Shown: positions 54,045 through 63,572, counted from the first letter of the stretch. The stretch: DNA of 64,000 nucleotides from an uncultured Kiloniellaceae bacterium (GCA_947493695.1 CANLSF010000007.1:310001-374000), one strand, 5' to 3'. Notes: generated from the sequence alone by a model not told the origin. Numbers and translations are program-made.

Positions 54045-54680
54045 ATGAAACTCAGGCTGCACAGTCGATACCAGAACTCCGCGGGACAGCGCGTACGAAT
54101 CGTGTTGAACCTGAAAGGACTGGACTACGAATACGTCGCCGTTACTGCACCTTCATCATCTTCCTACTCAACAATCAATCCACAAGAGTTGATGCCAACA
54201 CTGGAAGCCGACGGAAGATTCATCGCGCAATCGATGGCGATCGTAGAGTTTCTGGAAGAACGTTACCCTAATCCCAGTGTGTTTCCAGTGGATGCCTTTT
54301 TGAGGGCAGATGTTCGGGCATTCTCACACCTCATTACATCGGATCTGCACCCCATCAATAACAACCGGGTTCGGCGTTATCTCAGAGATATCGTCGGTGC
54401 CGACGATGATAAGGCGGCAGGTTGGTACGCCCACTGGATCGCAAAAACATTTACGAGTCTCGAAACCCAACTAGCAAAGCGTTCTCGACAGTCAGTTTTT
54501 TGCTTTAGCGATGAACCGACACTAGCTGATGCCTGCCTTGTGCCGCAGATAGGCAATGCGCGTCGATTCAATTGCGACCTCTCCAATTACCCCTTGCTGC
54601 TAGCGGTCGACGCTCAGTGCAGCAAACTCGATGCCTTCGTTCGCGCGGCACCCGAGACGCAACCGGATTTCCCGGGGTAA
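54045..54680 (+). CDS. glutathione S-transferase-like protein (zeta / MaiA type)
   Basis: A 211-residue GST-fold protein. The N-terminal thioredoxin domain (LRLHSRYQNSAGQRVRIVLNLKGLDYEYVAV) has a Ser in the catalytic region as in zeta-class enzymes (maleylacetoacetate isomerase), though the classic SSCS-type motif is altered to YQNSAGQ. ELMPTLEADGRFIAQSMAIVEFLEERYP is the usual glutathione-site half. The C-terminal helical domain has DEPTLADACLVPQIGNA. The start at ATG 54045 fits the family; no close ribosome-binding site is seen. No phenylacetate or tyrosine catabolic genes are near, so the substrate is open. Confidence 0.8.
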   Translation: MKLRLHSRYQNSAGQRVRIVLNLKGLDYEYVAVTAPSSSSYSTINPQELMPTLEADGRFIAQSMAIVEFLEERYPNPSVFPVDAFLRADVRAFSHLITSDLHPINNNRVRRYLRDIVGADDDKAAGWYAHWIAKTFTSLETQLAKRSRQSVFCFSDEPTLADACLVPQIGNARRFNCDLSNYPLLLAVDAQCSKLDAFVRAAPETQPDFPG

Positions 54681-54702
54681 ACGGTCATCACCAAACGTCC
54701 AA

Positions 54703-56328
54703 TTACTTCCGCTCGTACCAGGTGCCGCTTTCGTCCTTCTTGAGGCGTTTATAGTTTGCAAGAATGTACCTGGCGATGCCCGGCCTCAACTGGAACAGCT
54801 TCTCATCGTTCCGGTCGACGAAAATGTAGGGCACCTGCTGAGTGTCAAACCCGGCCATGATCTCCCGCGTCTGCGCCGGCACATAAAACTCCCAGGCAGA
54901 TCCGGCTGTGACATGCGAGGACTCCCGGCCGGTGAAGGGATAGACCAGCGCACTGCCGAAGGAATAGACCGGTCCGGGCCGGGCTTCGGGCTCCTTCAGG
55001 AACTGGCTGCCCTCCCAGAGGCGTTTGTAGTTCTCGCTGACCATCCATTGATAGGAGCGCTCACCTTCGCGCAGGATCTCGGTCCCGACGAAAAGGCTCT
55101 GGGTCTTGGCAAGAAAGGGCCCGGTTATGGAAGCCGCAGCAGGGACCGCAAAAAGGAGCGTACAGGCCATCCTGGGAAGGTTTGTCCGCTTCAAAACGCT
55201 GAGGCGCCCCGGCAGGGTGAAATCGATCAAAGGGCTGACCCGCGCAGCAACGGCGTCAATTCCACAAAGTGCAAGGATTCCCAGCGGCGCGAACAACAGC
55301 AGCATGTGATATTCCCACCAGGAAAACCGCTGGATCAAAAACAGAAGAGTCCCAACAAGAAGCCAGGCGAGCATCATGGCAACAAGATAACCCGCCCTGC
55401 TCCGCCAGCAGGCAAATGCAGCAATCGCGGTAAAAAGCAGCCAGGGCGCGGTGCTGGTGACCAGAAAAGCACCGGCACTGATCAGACGCGACCGCGGCGC
55501 TGCCGGCGAGGTCCCCAGAGCTTCGGGGGGATATAAGAACCAGGTCCAGAGCATCTCCTGGACCGCACCTGCCTGCCAGAACCAGAAGAGCGTCGCGGCA
55601 AGCGGTAACACGACACCGACCGCCGCAGGTATCCAGAATTTGGTTACCAGCCCGAGCAAAGTGATCCCGCGCGTGCGGAACAAAAGGAATGACGCCAAAA
55701 GCCAAAACGCGACCGGGATCACAGCAAGCAGCAATTTGAAGAGCACCGCCAGCGCTGCAAAAAGGCCGCTAAGGAAAAACAAGAATACGATCACACCCGG
55801 CGCTGACTGCGCTTCAGCCTGCTTTATTGCGCGCAGACTGCACCACGCCGTGAGATAAAGCGGAAGGGCCACCATCATCTCAAGCTGGGTGAGCTCATAC
55901 TCTCCGGCGCCGGCATAGTAGAGACCCACGGTCGCGAGCGGCGCCAGCGCCGACAGCCAGGGCGCCTGAAAGTAAGGCCGCAAGGTCACCATGAGAATGA
56001 GAGAGAACAGCATCATCCAGAGCAGCTCGAGCAGGTGAATTCCGTACTCGCTGAAGCCGAACAAACGTCCGGCAAGGAGATAAAAAACGTAGAGACCGGG
56101 TTGCTTATTGTCCCAGTAATCGACGTAGAGCGTTGCTCCCTGATCCATCTCCATGGCGCCGTAAAAGAACACCGCCTGATCGGACCCGAAGGGGAAATAG
56201 AGATTTATGAGCGCAAGAGCGAGCACCGCCAGCAAGCCGACTGCATACCATCCGGCTTCCAAACCAATGTTGAGACTTCGCACCGATGTGCCGTCAGACA
56301 CACCGGGGTCCGCATCCCTTAGGGTCAT
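54703..56328 (-). CDS. GT39-like membrane glycosyltransferase
   Basis: A 541-residue polytopic protein with about 11 helices of the PMT/ArnT superfamily. The first outer loop has the acidic-aromatic segment FPFGSDQAVFFYGAMEMDQGATLYVDYWDNKQPGLYVFY typical of the GT-C catalytic site (its Asp residues), and the C-terminal ~110 residues form a periplasmic domain. It would use a polyprenyl-phosphate sugar to modify a lipid or protein in the envelope. ATG 56328 overlaps the stop of the GbdR-like gene (ATGA), an unexpected coupling of a regulator with an envelope enzyme. Confidence 0.8.
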   Translation of the reverse strand: MTLRDADPGVSDGTSVRSLNIGLEAGWYAVGLLAVLALALINLYFPFGSDQAVFFYGAMEMDQGATLYVDYWDNKQPGLYVFYLLAGRLFGFSEYGIHLLELLWMMLFSLILMVTLRPYFQAPWLSALAPLATVGLYYAGAGEYELTQLEMMVALPLYLTAWCSLRAIKQAEAQSAPGVIVFLFFLSGLFAALAVLFKLLLAVIPVAFWLLASFLLFRTRGITLLGLVTKFWIPAAVGVVLPLAATLFWFWQAGAVQEMLWTWFLYPPEALGTSPAAPRSRLISAGAFLVTSTAPWLLFTAIAAFACWRSRAGYLVAMMLAWLLVGTLLFLIQRFSWWEYHMLLLFAPLGILALCGIDAVAARVSPLIDFTLPGRLSVLKRTNLPRMACTLLFAVPAAASITGPFLAKTQSLFVGTEILREGERSYQWMVSENYKRLWEGSQFLKEPEARPGPVYSFGSALVYPFTGRESSHVTAGSAWEFYVPAQTREIMAGFDTQQVPYIFVDRNDEKLFQLRPGIARYILANYKRLKKDESGTWYERK

Positions 56329-57323
56329 TGCTTGTTGTGCTCTTCGGTTTCCGCGAGCGGCGGCAGGCCCCTCTCCTTGCGCGGCGTACGGCCAAAGAAG
56401 TCGCGATAGCACTTGGAGAAGTGCGAGGCCGAAACGAATCCACAGGCCAGCGCCACGTCAATCACCGACATGTTGGTCTGGAGCAGCAAGAGACGGGACT
56501 TGTTCAGACGCAGTTCCAGATAATGCCGGGCCGGCGAGCGGTTCAGATACTTTCTGAACAGGCGCTCAAGCTGCCGGGTCGAAAGGCCCGCCTCCCGCGC
56601 CAACCCGGTCCGGCTCAGCGGCTCCTCCAGATTCTCTTCCATCAACGCGATAACGGCCAGCAATTTGGGATGCCGCACACCCAGGCGGGCCGGCAAAGAC
56701 ATGCGCTGGTGATCATGATGATCACGGATTCGCTCATGGGTGAAGATGTCCGCGACCTGAACCGCCAGTTCGTAGCCATGCTGACGAGTGATCACATTCA
56801 ACATCATATCCAGCGCCGCCGTGCCTCCGGAGCAGGTAAAGCGGTTGCGGTCGATCTCGAAGAGTTCCGTGCTGACCTCGATCTCGGGAAAGGCTTCCAG
56901 GAACCCGGCCAGGTTCTCCCAGTGGATCGTGCAGCGGTAGTCGTTCAGCAAACCGGCCCGCGCCAGAAAATGCGTTCCGGTGCAAAGAGCACCTATATCG
57001 GCCCCCCGGCGGTCCATTCGCCGCAACCAGGAATCAAGCGTCTTGTTGCTGTAATTATAAACGTCGATCCCGGAGCAAACCATCACGGTGGAGAAGCCAT
57101 TGGCCTCCTCCAGTGTTGCCGTAGGCCGGAACTCGATCCCGCAGGAGGCCGTGACCGGCTCGCCGTCCACGGTGATCAACCGCCAGTCGTACAGCAGCCG
57201 CCCGCTCACGCGGTTGGCCATCCGCATGGGCTCGACGGCAGAGGTCAAAGCAATCATCGAGAAGTTGGGAATCAGGACGATGGCCGACGCCAAAGGAAGT
57301 TCGCGAGGAGCGTTTCCGAGCAT
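56325..57323 (-). CDS. GlxA/GbdR-like AraC-family regulator
   Basis: A 332-residue regulator with an N-terminal DJ-1/PfpI-like domain (about 12-190; GALCTGTHFLARAGLL carries the nucleophile-elbow-like Cys) and a C-terminal AraC DNA-binding domain (about 215-315; two helix-turn-helix units, LAREAGLSTRQLERLFRKYL and IDVALACGFVSASHFSKCYRDFFG). This is the architecture of GbdR, which activates glycine betaine, dimethylglycine and sarcosine catabolism genes in Pseudomonas. It stands divergently to soxBDAG, 434 bases away, so control of sarcosine oxidase is likely. Confidence 0.85.
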   Translation of the reverse strand: MLGNAPRELPLASAIVLIPNFSMIALTSAVEPMRMANRVSGRLLYDWRLITVDGEPVTASCGIEFRPTATLEEANGFSTVMVCSGIDVYNYSNKTLDSWLRRMDRRGADIGALCTGTHFLARAGLLNDYRCTIHWENLAGFLEAFPEIEVSTELFEIDRNRFTCSGGTAALDMMLNVITRQHGYELAVQVADIFTHERIRDHHDHQRMSLPARLGVRHPKLLAVIALMEENLEEPLSRTGLAREAGLSTRQLERLFRKYLNRSPARHYLELRLNKSRLLLLQTNMSVIDVALACGFVSASHFSKCYRDFFGRTPRKERGLPPLAETEEHNKQ

Positions 57324-57757
57324 AAGGTACTCAAAAATAAACCAAAATCAGTCATCAGCCAGGTAATTGGCCTTGACATCTCCCAATGAAAAAGCTTCAA
57401 AATTCATCGCATGCCTACAATAAACCTCGAGCGCTAATTCACACCGAATTCTTATAGTTGGCGTCTTTTGGAAGCCCAATGTCAATTAATCGGATTGCGG
57501 CGTCCAGACGCGGGGCAACTCTGGCATAAATCGTCTAGTGTGGTGAAACTAAAATTGGTGTCGCGAACAGAAAACTATCTGGCGGGAACCACAAAGAGTA
57601 ATTTGCCCGCTTCGAGTGGTCTGTGCAGGAGACTGAAAAGTCTCTTTGGCAAGGCCGAAAAACCAGAATACGAGACCGTCTGCAGCTTTGCAGGCGGCTG
57701 TCGTGCGTAAGATAAAGCCGGGCAAGATTCGCCCGTGCACAGGGGATAAAAGCAGCC
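57324..57757. other. divergent control region of the GbdR-like gene and soxB
   Basis: 434 bases that should hold the promoters and activator sites of both genes. No clear inverted repeat stands out. A doubtful small frame (57468-57710) is listed separately. Confidence 0.4.
57468..57710 (+). CDS. possible small protein before soxB (doubtful)
   Basis: A frame of up to 80 codons ends 47 bases before the soxB start. The downstream half, from the GTG near 57540, reads like a basic protein (LKSLFGKAEKPEYE, then SFAGGCRA with two Cys near the end), but there is no clear ribosome-binding site and no family. It could be a leader peptide of the sox operon or chance. Confidence 0.3.
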   Translation: MEAQCQLIGLRRPDAGQLWHKSSSVVKLKLVSRTENYLAGTTKSNLPASSGLCRRLKSLFGKAEKPEYETVCSFAGGCRA

Positions 57758-59011
57758 ATGAAGTCGCGCTACTCGATCTTCAGCTTGATGCGCAACGCCT
57801 TGAGCTATCACGAGAAATGGCCGGAAGCCTGGAGAAGTCCGGAGCCGAAATCCTCCTACGATGTGGTCATCGTCGGCGGCGGCGGCCACGGCCTGGCAAC
57901 GGCCTACTATCTCGCCAAGGTCCATGGCATTCGCAATGTGGCGGTGATCGAGCGTGGCTGGCTGGGCGGTGGCAACACCGGGCGAAACACCACAATCGTG
58001 CGCTCCAACTACCTCTGGGACGAGAGCGCGGGCCTCTACGAACACGCCATGAAGCTCTGGGAAGGCCTGAGCCAGGAACTGAACTACAATGTGATGTTCA
58101 GCCAGCGCGGCGTGATGAACCTGGCCCACAATCAGCAGGATCTGCGCGACATCGCCCGCCGGGTCAACGCCAACCGGCTGAACGGCATCGATTCGGAGTT
58201 CCTCACTCCGCATCAGATCAAGGATCTGGTTCCGATCATCGACCTACGCGGCAATGGCCGCTATCCGGTCCTGGGCGCCTCCAATCAGCGCCGCGGCGGC
58301 ACTGCCCGCCATGACGCCGTGGCCTGGGGCTACGCCCGGCGCGCCGACGAACATGGCGTCGACATTATCCAGGAATGCCCGGTCAACGGCTTCGAGATCG
58401 AAAACGGCAAGGTGACCGGCGTCCAGACCGCCAAGGGTCTGATCAAGGCCAAGAAGGTCGGCGTCGTGGTCGCTGGCCACTCCTCTGTGACTGCCGAAAT
58501 GGCGGGCATCCGCCTGCCCCTGGTCTCTCACCCTCTCCAGGCCCTGGTTTCCGAGCCGGTCAAACCGGTCATCGACACGGTGGTCATGTCCAACGCGATC
58601 CACGCCTACATCAGTCAGTCGGACAAGGGCGAGCTGGTGATCGGCGCCGGGGTCGATAAATACGTCGGCTACGGCCAGCGCGGCAGTCTGCCGGTCACCG
58701 AAGAAACCCTGGCCGCGGTCTGCGAGCTTTTCCCGAGCCTGAAGCGCATGCGCATGATGCGCCAGTGGGGCGGAATCGTCGACACCTGCCCGGACGCCAG
58801 CCCGATCATCTCGAAAACCCCGGTCGACGGCTTCTTCATCAACTGCGGCTGGGGCACCGGCGGCTTCAAGGCCACGCCGGGATCCGGCTGGGTCTTCGCC
58901 GACACCATCGCCAACGACCGCCCGCACCCGCTCAACGAAGCCTTCTCGCTGGAGCGTTTCAACAGTGGCTATCTGGTCGACGAGCACGGCGCTGCCGCCG
59001 TGGCTCACTAG
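57758..59011 (+). CDS. soxB: sarcosine oxidase subunit beta
   Basis: The FAD/FMN-binding catalytic subunit (417 residues) of heterotetrameric sarcosine oxidase, which oxidises N-methylglycine to glycine, giving hydrogen peroxide and methylene-THF. The dinucleotide motif VGGGGHG lies at residues 39-45; [23 protein letters not shown] and [22 protein letters not shown] are strongly conserved. The end [21 protein letters not shown] is the complete family terminus. First gene of soxBDAG, which are spaced by 12 bases or overlap. Confidence 0.96.
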   Translation: MKSRYSIFSLMRNALSYHEKWPEAWRSPEPKSSYDVVIVGGGGHGLATAYYLAKVHGIRNVAVIERGWLGGGNTGRNTTIVRSNYLWDESAGLYEHAMKLWEGLSQELNYNVMFSQRGVMNLAHNQQDLRDIARRVNANRLNGIDSEFLTPHQIKDLVPIIDLRGNGRYPVLGASNQRRGGTARHDAVAWGYARRADEHGVDIIQECPVNGFEIENGKVTGVQTAKGLIKAKKVGVVVAGHSSVTAEMAGIRLPLVSHPLQALVSEPVKPVIDTVVMSNAIHAYISQSDKGELVIGAGVDKYVGYGQRGSLPVTEETLAAVCELFPSLKRMRMMRQWGGIVDTCPDASPIISKTPVDGFFINCGWGTGGFKATPGSGWVFADTIANDRPHPLNEAFSLERFNSGYLVDEHGAAAVAH

Positions 59012-59023
59012 GGAACAAAGATT

Positions 59024-59317
59024 ATGTTGGAAATTAACTGCCCCTATTGCGGCCCACGCTTTGAAACCGAGTTCTCCTACGGCGGTGAAGCGCACATCGA
59101 GCGTCCGAAAGACTCGGAAAACCTCAGCGACGAGGAGTGGGGCGAGTACGTCTTCATGAACAGCAATACCAAGGGCGTGTTCCTGGAGCGCTGGGTTCAC
59201 ACCAGCGGCTGCCGGCGCTGGTTCAACGTCGCGCGCGACACGGTTTCCTACAAGATTCTCGCGGTCTACGAGACGGGCACAGAGCCGCCCGAACTCGACC
59301 TGCGCAAAGATGTATAG
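59024..59317 (+). CDS. soxD: sarcosine oxidase subunit delta
   Basis: The small zinc-binding subunit (97 residues). The four zinc ligands of the family are in place: Cys6 and Cys9 (INCPYCG), His59 (WVHTSG) and Cys63 (SGCRRW). It holds the alpha-beta complex together. Second gene in the operon, 12 bases after soxB and 15 bases before the likely soxA start. Confidence 0.95.
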   Translation: MLEINCPYCGPRFETEFSYGGEAHIERPKDSENLSDEEWGEYVFMNSNTKGVFLERWVHTSGCRRWFNVARDTVSYKILAVYETGTEPPELDLRKDV

Positions 59318-59332
59318 TTGAGAGTAGAAGAC

Positions 59333-62300
59333 ATGCCTGCACGTTTTCGCCTGACCGAAGGGGGACGGATCGACCGATCCAATCCGATCTCCTTCACCTT
59401 CAACGGCAAGGTCTATCAGGGCTTCGAAGGTGACACCCTCGCCTCGGCCCTGCTGGCCAACGGTGTCCATCTGGTCGGACGCAGCTTTAAGTATCACCGC
59501 CCGCGCGGCATCATGTCCGCCGGTGCTGAAGAAGCCAATGCGCTGATCCAGGTCGGCGAAGGCGCACGCACTGATCCCAACCTGCGCGCCACCCAGATCG
59601 AGCTGGTCGACGGCCTGACGGCGAGCTCGCAGAACTGCTGGCCTAGTGTCGAGTTCGACGTCAGCATCGTGAACAACCTTGCCTCCCGCCTGATCCCGTC
59701 GGGTTTCTATTACAAGACCTTCATGTGGCCGGCTTCGCTCTGGATGACCTACGAGAAGGTAATCCGGAACGCTGCCGGTCTCGGCAAAGCCCCGGAAGGC
59801 CCGGACCCTGACAGCTACGATAGAACCTTCGCTCATTGCGATGTGCTGGTGGTCGGCGCAGGCCCCACCGGGCTGGCCGCAGCACTCTCGGCAGGCCGCA
59901 GCGGTGCCCGCGTGATTCTCTCCGAACAGGAGGCAACGCTGGGCGGCAGCCTGCAGAGCGAACCGAACCTTGAGATCGAAGGCAAACCCGCATTGGAATG
60001 GGTCGAGGCCGCGCGCGCCGAGCTGGAAGGGCTCGAAAATGTCCGCCTCCTGACCCGCACGCAGACCTACGGCTACTTCGATCACAACTTCATCGGTCTG
60101 ATGGAGAACCTGACCGATCACCTGAAAGAAAAGCCCGCTAACCTGCCGCGCCACCGTCTTTGGAAGCTGCGGGCAAAACAGGTGGTCATCGCGACCGGTT
60201 CCATTGAGCGCCCCCTGGTCTTCTCCGACAATGACCGTCCGGGCATCATGCTGGCCAGCGCCTGCCGGACCTACCTGAACCGTTACGGGGTCAAACCTGG
60301 CAGCAAGGCCGTCCTCTTCACCAACAACGACGGCGCTTACGCCGCCGCCCTGGATATGCACAAGGCCGGGATTCACGTGGCCGCGATCGTCGATCTGCGC
60401 GCCAACAGCGAGGGGCCGCTCACCGAAGCCGCCCGCGACGCCGGCCTACGCATCCTGACCGATCATGCCATCATAGCCACCGCCGGGGACAAGCGGGTTA
60501 AGGCCGTACAGGTTGCCCCCCTGAGCGCAGACGGCGAGAGCGCCAGAGGCGGCGGCGAGAAGATCGACTGCGATCTGGTCGCGGTCTCCGGCGGCTGGAA
60601 CCCAACCGTGCATCTGCACAGCCAGTCAAGGGGCAAGATCCTCTTCGACGACAGCCATGCCTGCTTCGTTCCCGGCGACAGCGCGCAGGCTTCGACCGTC
60701 GCAGGCGCCTGCAACGGCAGCTTCGGATTGGGGGGATGCCTGAGTGAAGGTCATGACGCCGGTCTCGCCGCCGCAAAGGCTGTGGGCTTCGACGGCAAGG
60801 GCAGCGCCAGCGCTCCCAGCGCCGAAGACCGGGATTTCCTGCCCGCCCGCTGGCTCTGGCTGGTCCCCGGCGACAAGCCTCTCGGACACGGCGGCAAGCA
60901 TTTCGTCGATGTGCAAAATGATGTCACCGCAGCGGATCTGCATCTGGCCCTGCGCGAAGGCTATCGCTCCATCGAGCACGTCAAACGCTACACCACAACC
61001 GGCATGGGTACGGACCAGGGCAAGACCAGTAACGTCAACGCCATTGCCATCGTTTCCCAATACTTCGGCTGCCCGATCCCGGATGTGGGTGTAACGACCT
61101 TCCGCCCGCCCTACACCCCTGTCACCTTCGGCGTCTTTGCCGGACGCGATATCGGCGACCTGCTGGATCCCGCCCGCAAGACCCCGATGCATGCCCTGCA
61201 CGAGCAGGCGGGCGCGGCCTTCGAGGACGTGGGCCAATGGAAGCGCCCCTGGTATTTCCCGCATGACGGCGAGGACATGCATCAGGCGGTCAACCGCGAG
61301 GTCAGGGCCTGCCGCGATTCCGTCGGTGTGATGGATGCCTCGACCCTGGGCAAGATCGACATCCAGGGCAAGGACGCCGCGGAATTCCTCAACCGGATCT
61401 ACACCAATGCCTGGCTCAAGCTGAAGATCAGCTCCTGCCGCTATGGCCTGATGCTGGGCGAGAACGGCATGGTCATGGACGACGGCGTGACCAGCCGTCT
61501 TGGCGAGAACCATTTCCTCATGACCACCACCTCGGGCAACGCCGCACCGGTCCTGGCCCATCTGGAGGAATACCTGCAAACCGAATGGCCGGAGCTGGAA
61601 GTCTACCTGACCTCCGTCACGGAGCAGTTCGCCACGGTCTCCATCGCCGGCCCCAACGCCCGCAAGCTGCTGGCGGAATTGACTGACGATATCGATCTCT
61701 CCGCCGAGGCCTTCCCCTTCATGACCTTCCGTCAGGGCAGGGTCGCGGGCATTCCCGCGCGGGTCTTCCGGATCTCCTTCACCGGTGATCTCTCCTACGA
61801 GATCAATGTGCCCGCCAGCTACGGCGCGGCTCTCTGGCAGGCAATCATGAATACCGGCGAGAAATACGCCATCACGCCTTACGGCACGGAAGCCATGCAT
61901 GTGCTGCGCGCCGAAAAGGGTTTCATCATCGTGGGTCAGGATACCGACGGTTCGGTGACGCCCATCGATCTGGGCATGGACTGGATCGTCTCCAAGACCA
62001 AAGACTTCGTCGGTCGCCGTTCGCTCTATCGCGCGGATATGGACAAGCCGGACCGCAAGCAACTGGTCGGCCTGCTGACCGACGCGCCCGATACCGTGCT
62101 GCCCGAGGGCGCACAACTGGTCGAGAAGATCGAGACCGGCCCCACCATGGCCATGTTGGGTCATGTCACCTCCAGCTATCACAGCCCGAACTGCGAACGC
62201 TCCATCGCCATGGCCCTGATCAAGGGTGGCCGCGCGCGCATGGGTCAGAAACTCTACTCGCCTCAGGCAGACGGCAAGGTGATCACCTGCAGCGTCTCCG

Positions 62301-62344
62301 ATGTGGTGTTTTATGACAAAGAAGGAGAGCGGACCCGTGGTTGA
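59333..62344 (+). CDS. soxA: sarcosine oxidase subunit alpha
   Basis: The large subunit (1003 residues). An N-terminal [2Fe-2S]-like domain without cluster cysteines (FNGKVYQGFEGDTLASALLANGV), then the NAD/FAD Rossmann region (VVGAGPTGLAAAL near residue 178), and from about residue 600 the aminomethyltransferase-like domain that binds tetrahydrofolate (FNRIYTNAW, MDDGVTSRL, ISFTGDLSYEI). The THF domain captures formaldehyde units as methylene-THF. ATG 59333 is the likely start; TTG 59318 just after the soxD stop would add five residues. It overlaps soxG by eight bases. Confidence 0.95.
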   Translation: MPARFRLTEGGRIDRSNPISFTFNGKVYQGFEGDTLASALLANGVHLVGRSFKYHRPRGIMSAGAEEANALIQVGEGARTDPNLRATQIELVDGLTASSQNCWPSVEFDVSIVNNLASRLIPSGFYYKTFMWPASLWMTYEKVIRNAAGLGKAPEGPDPDSYDRTFAHCDVLVVGAGPTGLAAALSAGRSGARVILSEQEATLGGSLQSEPNLEIEGKPALEWVEAARAELEGLENVRLLTRTQTYGYFDHNFIGLMENLTDHLKEKPANLPRHRLWKLRAKQVVIATGSIERPLVFSDNDRPGIMLASACRTYLNRYGVKPGSKAVLFTNNDGAYAAALDMHKAGIHVAAIVDLRANSEGPLTEAARDAGLRILTDHAIIATAGDKRVKAVQVAPLSADGESARGGGEKIDCDLVAVSGGWNPTVHLHSQSRGKILFDDSHACFVPGDSAQASTVAGACNGSFGLGGCLSEGHDAGLAAAKAVGFDGKGSASAPSAEDRDFLPARWLWLVPGDKPLGHGGKHFVDVQNDVTAADLHLALREGYRSIEHVKRYTTTGMGTDQGKTSNVNAIAIVSQYFGCPIPDVGVTTFRPPYTPVTFGVFAGRDIGDLLDPARKTPMHALHEQAGAAFEDVGQWKRPWYFPHDGEDMHQAVNREVRACRDSVGVMDASTLGKIDIQGKDAAEFLNRIYTNAWLKLKISSCRYGLMLGENGMVMDDGVTSRLGENHFLMTTTSGNAAPVLAHLEEYLQTEWPELEVYLTSVTEQFATVSIAGPNARKLLAELTDDIDLSAEAFPFMTFRQGRVAGIPARVFRISFTGDLSYEINVPASYGAALWQAIMNTGEKYAITPYGTEAMHVLRAEKGFIIVGQDTDGSVTPIDLGMDWIVSKTKDFVGRRSLYRADMDKPDRKQLVGLLTDAPDTVLPEGAQLVEKIETGPTMAMLGHVTSSYHSPNCERSIAMALIKGGRARMGQKLYSPQADGKVITCSVSDVVFYDKEGERTRG

Positions 62345-62945
62345 GGCCTATCTCAGACAAAGCCCACTCTCGCAGCTCGCCCTGCCCAGCCGTGCCGTAT
62401 CGGAGGCAGGCGATGCCGGAGTCGTCATGTCGGAACGCCCCTTCCGGCGTATCGTCAATCTGCGCGGCGATCCCAAGTCGGACGCCTTCCTGAGCGCGGC
62501 CAAGTCGACCCTTGGCGCGGACCTGCCCCTTGCGCCCAACAGCGCCGCCGCTGGCAAGGACACCAGCCTGCTCTGGCTCGGTCCCGATGAATGGTGGGCA
62601 ATCAGCGAAGACAACACCCCGCCCCTCGCCGACAAGTTGCGCGACGCGCTGAGCGGTCAGCACACCTCCGTCACCGACGCCGGTGAAGGCTACACCTGCA
62701 TCGCCGTCTCTGGCCCCAAGGCCATCGACACTCTGGCCAAGGGCTGCACCTTGGACTTCCACGACAGCGTCTTTGCACCGGGCAGTTGCGCCCAGAGTGA
62801 CATGGCGAAAGCCGCCGTGGTGTTCCATCGGTTGGAAGGCGAGACGCCGAGCTTCGAGATCTACGTCCGCAGCAGTTTCGCGGAATATCTCTGGCGCTGG
62901 ATTGAGGACGCCGCCGGTGAGTACGGCATTGCGGTGACGGGCTAG
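62337..62945 (+). CDS. soxG: sarcosine oxidase subunit gamma
   Basis: The gamma subunit (202 residues), structurally related to the folate-binding domain of aminomethyltransferases. Visible blocks are NLRGDPKSDAFLSAAKSTLG, LWLGPDEWW and FHDSVFAPGSCAQSDMAKAAVVFHR. I use GTG 62337 because AAGGAG ends 9 bases upstream; it overlaps the end of soxA by eight bases. Last gene of the operon. Part of this gene (62670-62796) is repeated in decayed form at 63840-63966. Confidence 0.9.
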   Translation: MVEAYLRQSPLSQLALPSRAVSEAGDAGVVMSERPFRRIVNLRGDPKSDAFLSAAKSTLGADLPLAPNSAAAGKDTSLLWLGPDEWWAISEDNTPPLADKLRDALSGQHTSVTDAGEGYTCIAVSGPKAIDTLAKGCTLDFHDSVFAPGSCAQSDMAKAAVVFHRLEGETPSFEIYVRSSFAEYLWRWIEDAAGEYGIAVTG

Positions 62946-63133
62946 GATTGGGAAGGAATTGACCTTGAGGCTCACTCCTTCTTGGCGCGAAGCGTCAGCG
63001 TGCCCTCAGCCGCCAATCACCTATAGTGGCTTGCGGTTTTCCTGAAACACAAAGTTTCGAAGTTTGTTTTCGAAATCAGCGGCATGCTGGTGGAGAGACA
63101 GCGTATTTTGAGCCAATCCAAGTGTAATCGGCT

Positions 63134-63400
63134 CTACAGATCCTCTGCTCCCAGCGTATAGGCGTATTCGCCTTTGCCGCGCTTATAGACTTTGTCCGCA
63201 GCTTCATGAATCTGTTCGACTGAAGCGTCGAAGGTCTGCAGACACCAGGCTTCAGTTCCGCCCATATCATGGCTGAGCTTCTGCAGTGCCTCCGCTCCGG
63301 CATAGAAGGAAATCTCAATCGGGCCGTCATATCCCCAAAAGCAGACACGGTGCCTTCTTTCGTCGAAACTTCGGCTCTGGTTTGGAAAGTTCAGCGTCAT
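63134..63400 (-). CDS. DUF1488 family protein
   Basis: An 88-residue cytosolic protein of family DUF1488 (NFPNQSRSFDERRHRVCFWGYDGPIEISFYAG at the start, then a helical C-terminal half). The function is unknown. ATG 63400 gives the normal family length. It follows a tiny basic-protein gene in the same leftward direction, 25 bases apart, so the two probably share a transcript. It converges with the sox operon. Confidence 0.85.
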   Translation of the reverse strand: MTLNFPNQSRSFDERRHRVCFWGYDGPIEISFYAGAEALQKLSHDMGGTEAWCLQTFDASVEQIHEAADKVYKRGKGEYAYTLGAEDL

Positions 63401-63425
63401 GTTGATCCCGTTTAATCGGAAAGGA

Positions 63426-63572
63426 CTATTTCGTCGGTATGAACGACACTCGAGCTGGGTTGACGACCACCTTCGCAGCGGCCTTGGCGTCGGCCGGCGC
63501 GGTCTTCGGCTTGTCTTTGGCGTTGCTCTTTTTCGGAGCGGGCTGTTCTGAAGCAGATTTTTCATCGGTCAT
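63426..63572 (-). CDS. 48-residue basic Pro/Ala/Lys-rich protein
   Basis: ATG at 63572 with AAGAGG 9 bases upstream opens a frame of 48 codons ending TAG at 63426. The product is MTDEKSASEQPAPKKSNAK-like, low complexity, rich in Lys, Ala and Pro, and ends VSFIPTK. It resembles the disordered tails of nucleoid or ribosome-associated proteins but belongs to no family I know. It precedes the DUF1488 gene in the same operon. Confidence 0.6.
   Translation of the reverse strand: MTDEKSASEQPAPKKSNAKDKPKTAPADAKAAAKVVVNPARVSFIPTK

Noticed and set aside
58244-60376. Long leftward open frame (710 codons) opposite soxB, soxD and soxA
   Set aside because: It is a mirror of GC-rich codon bias in the sox genes; its translation is low-complexity and matches no family, while the rightward frames are textbook sox genes.
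60626-62182. Leftward open frame of 518 codons opposite soxA
   Set aside because: Shadow frame of the aminomethyltransferase half of soxA; no ribosome-binding site or family.
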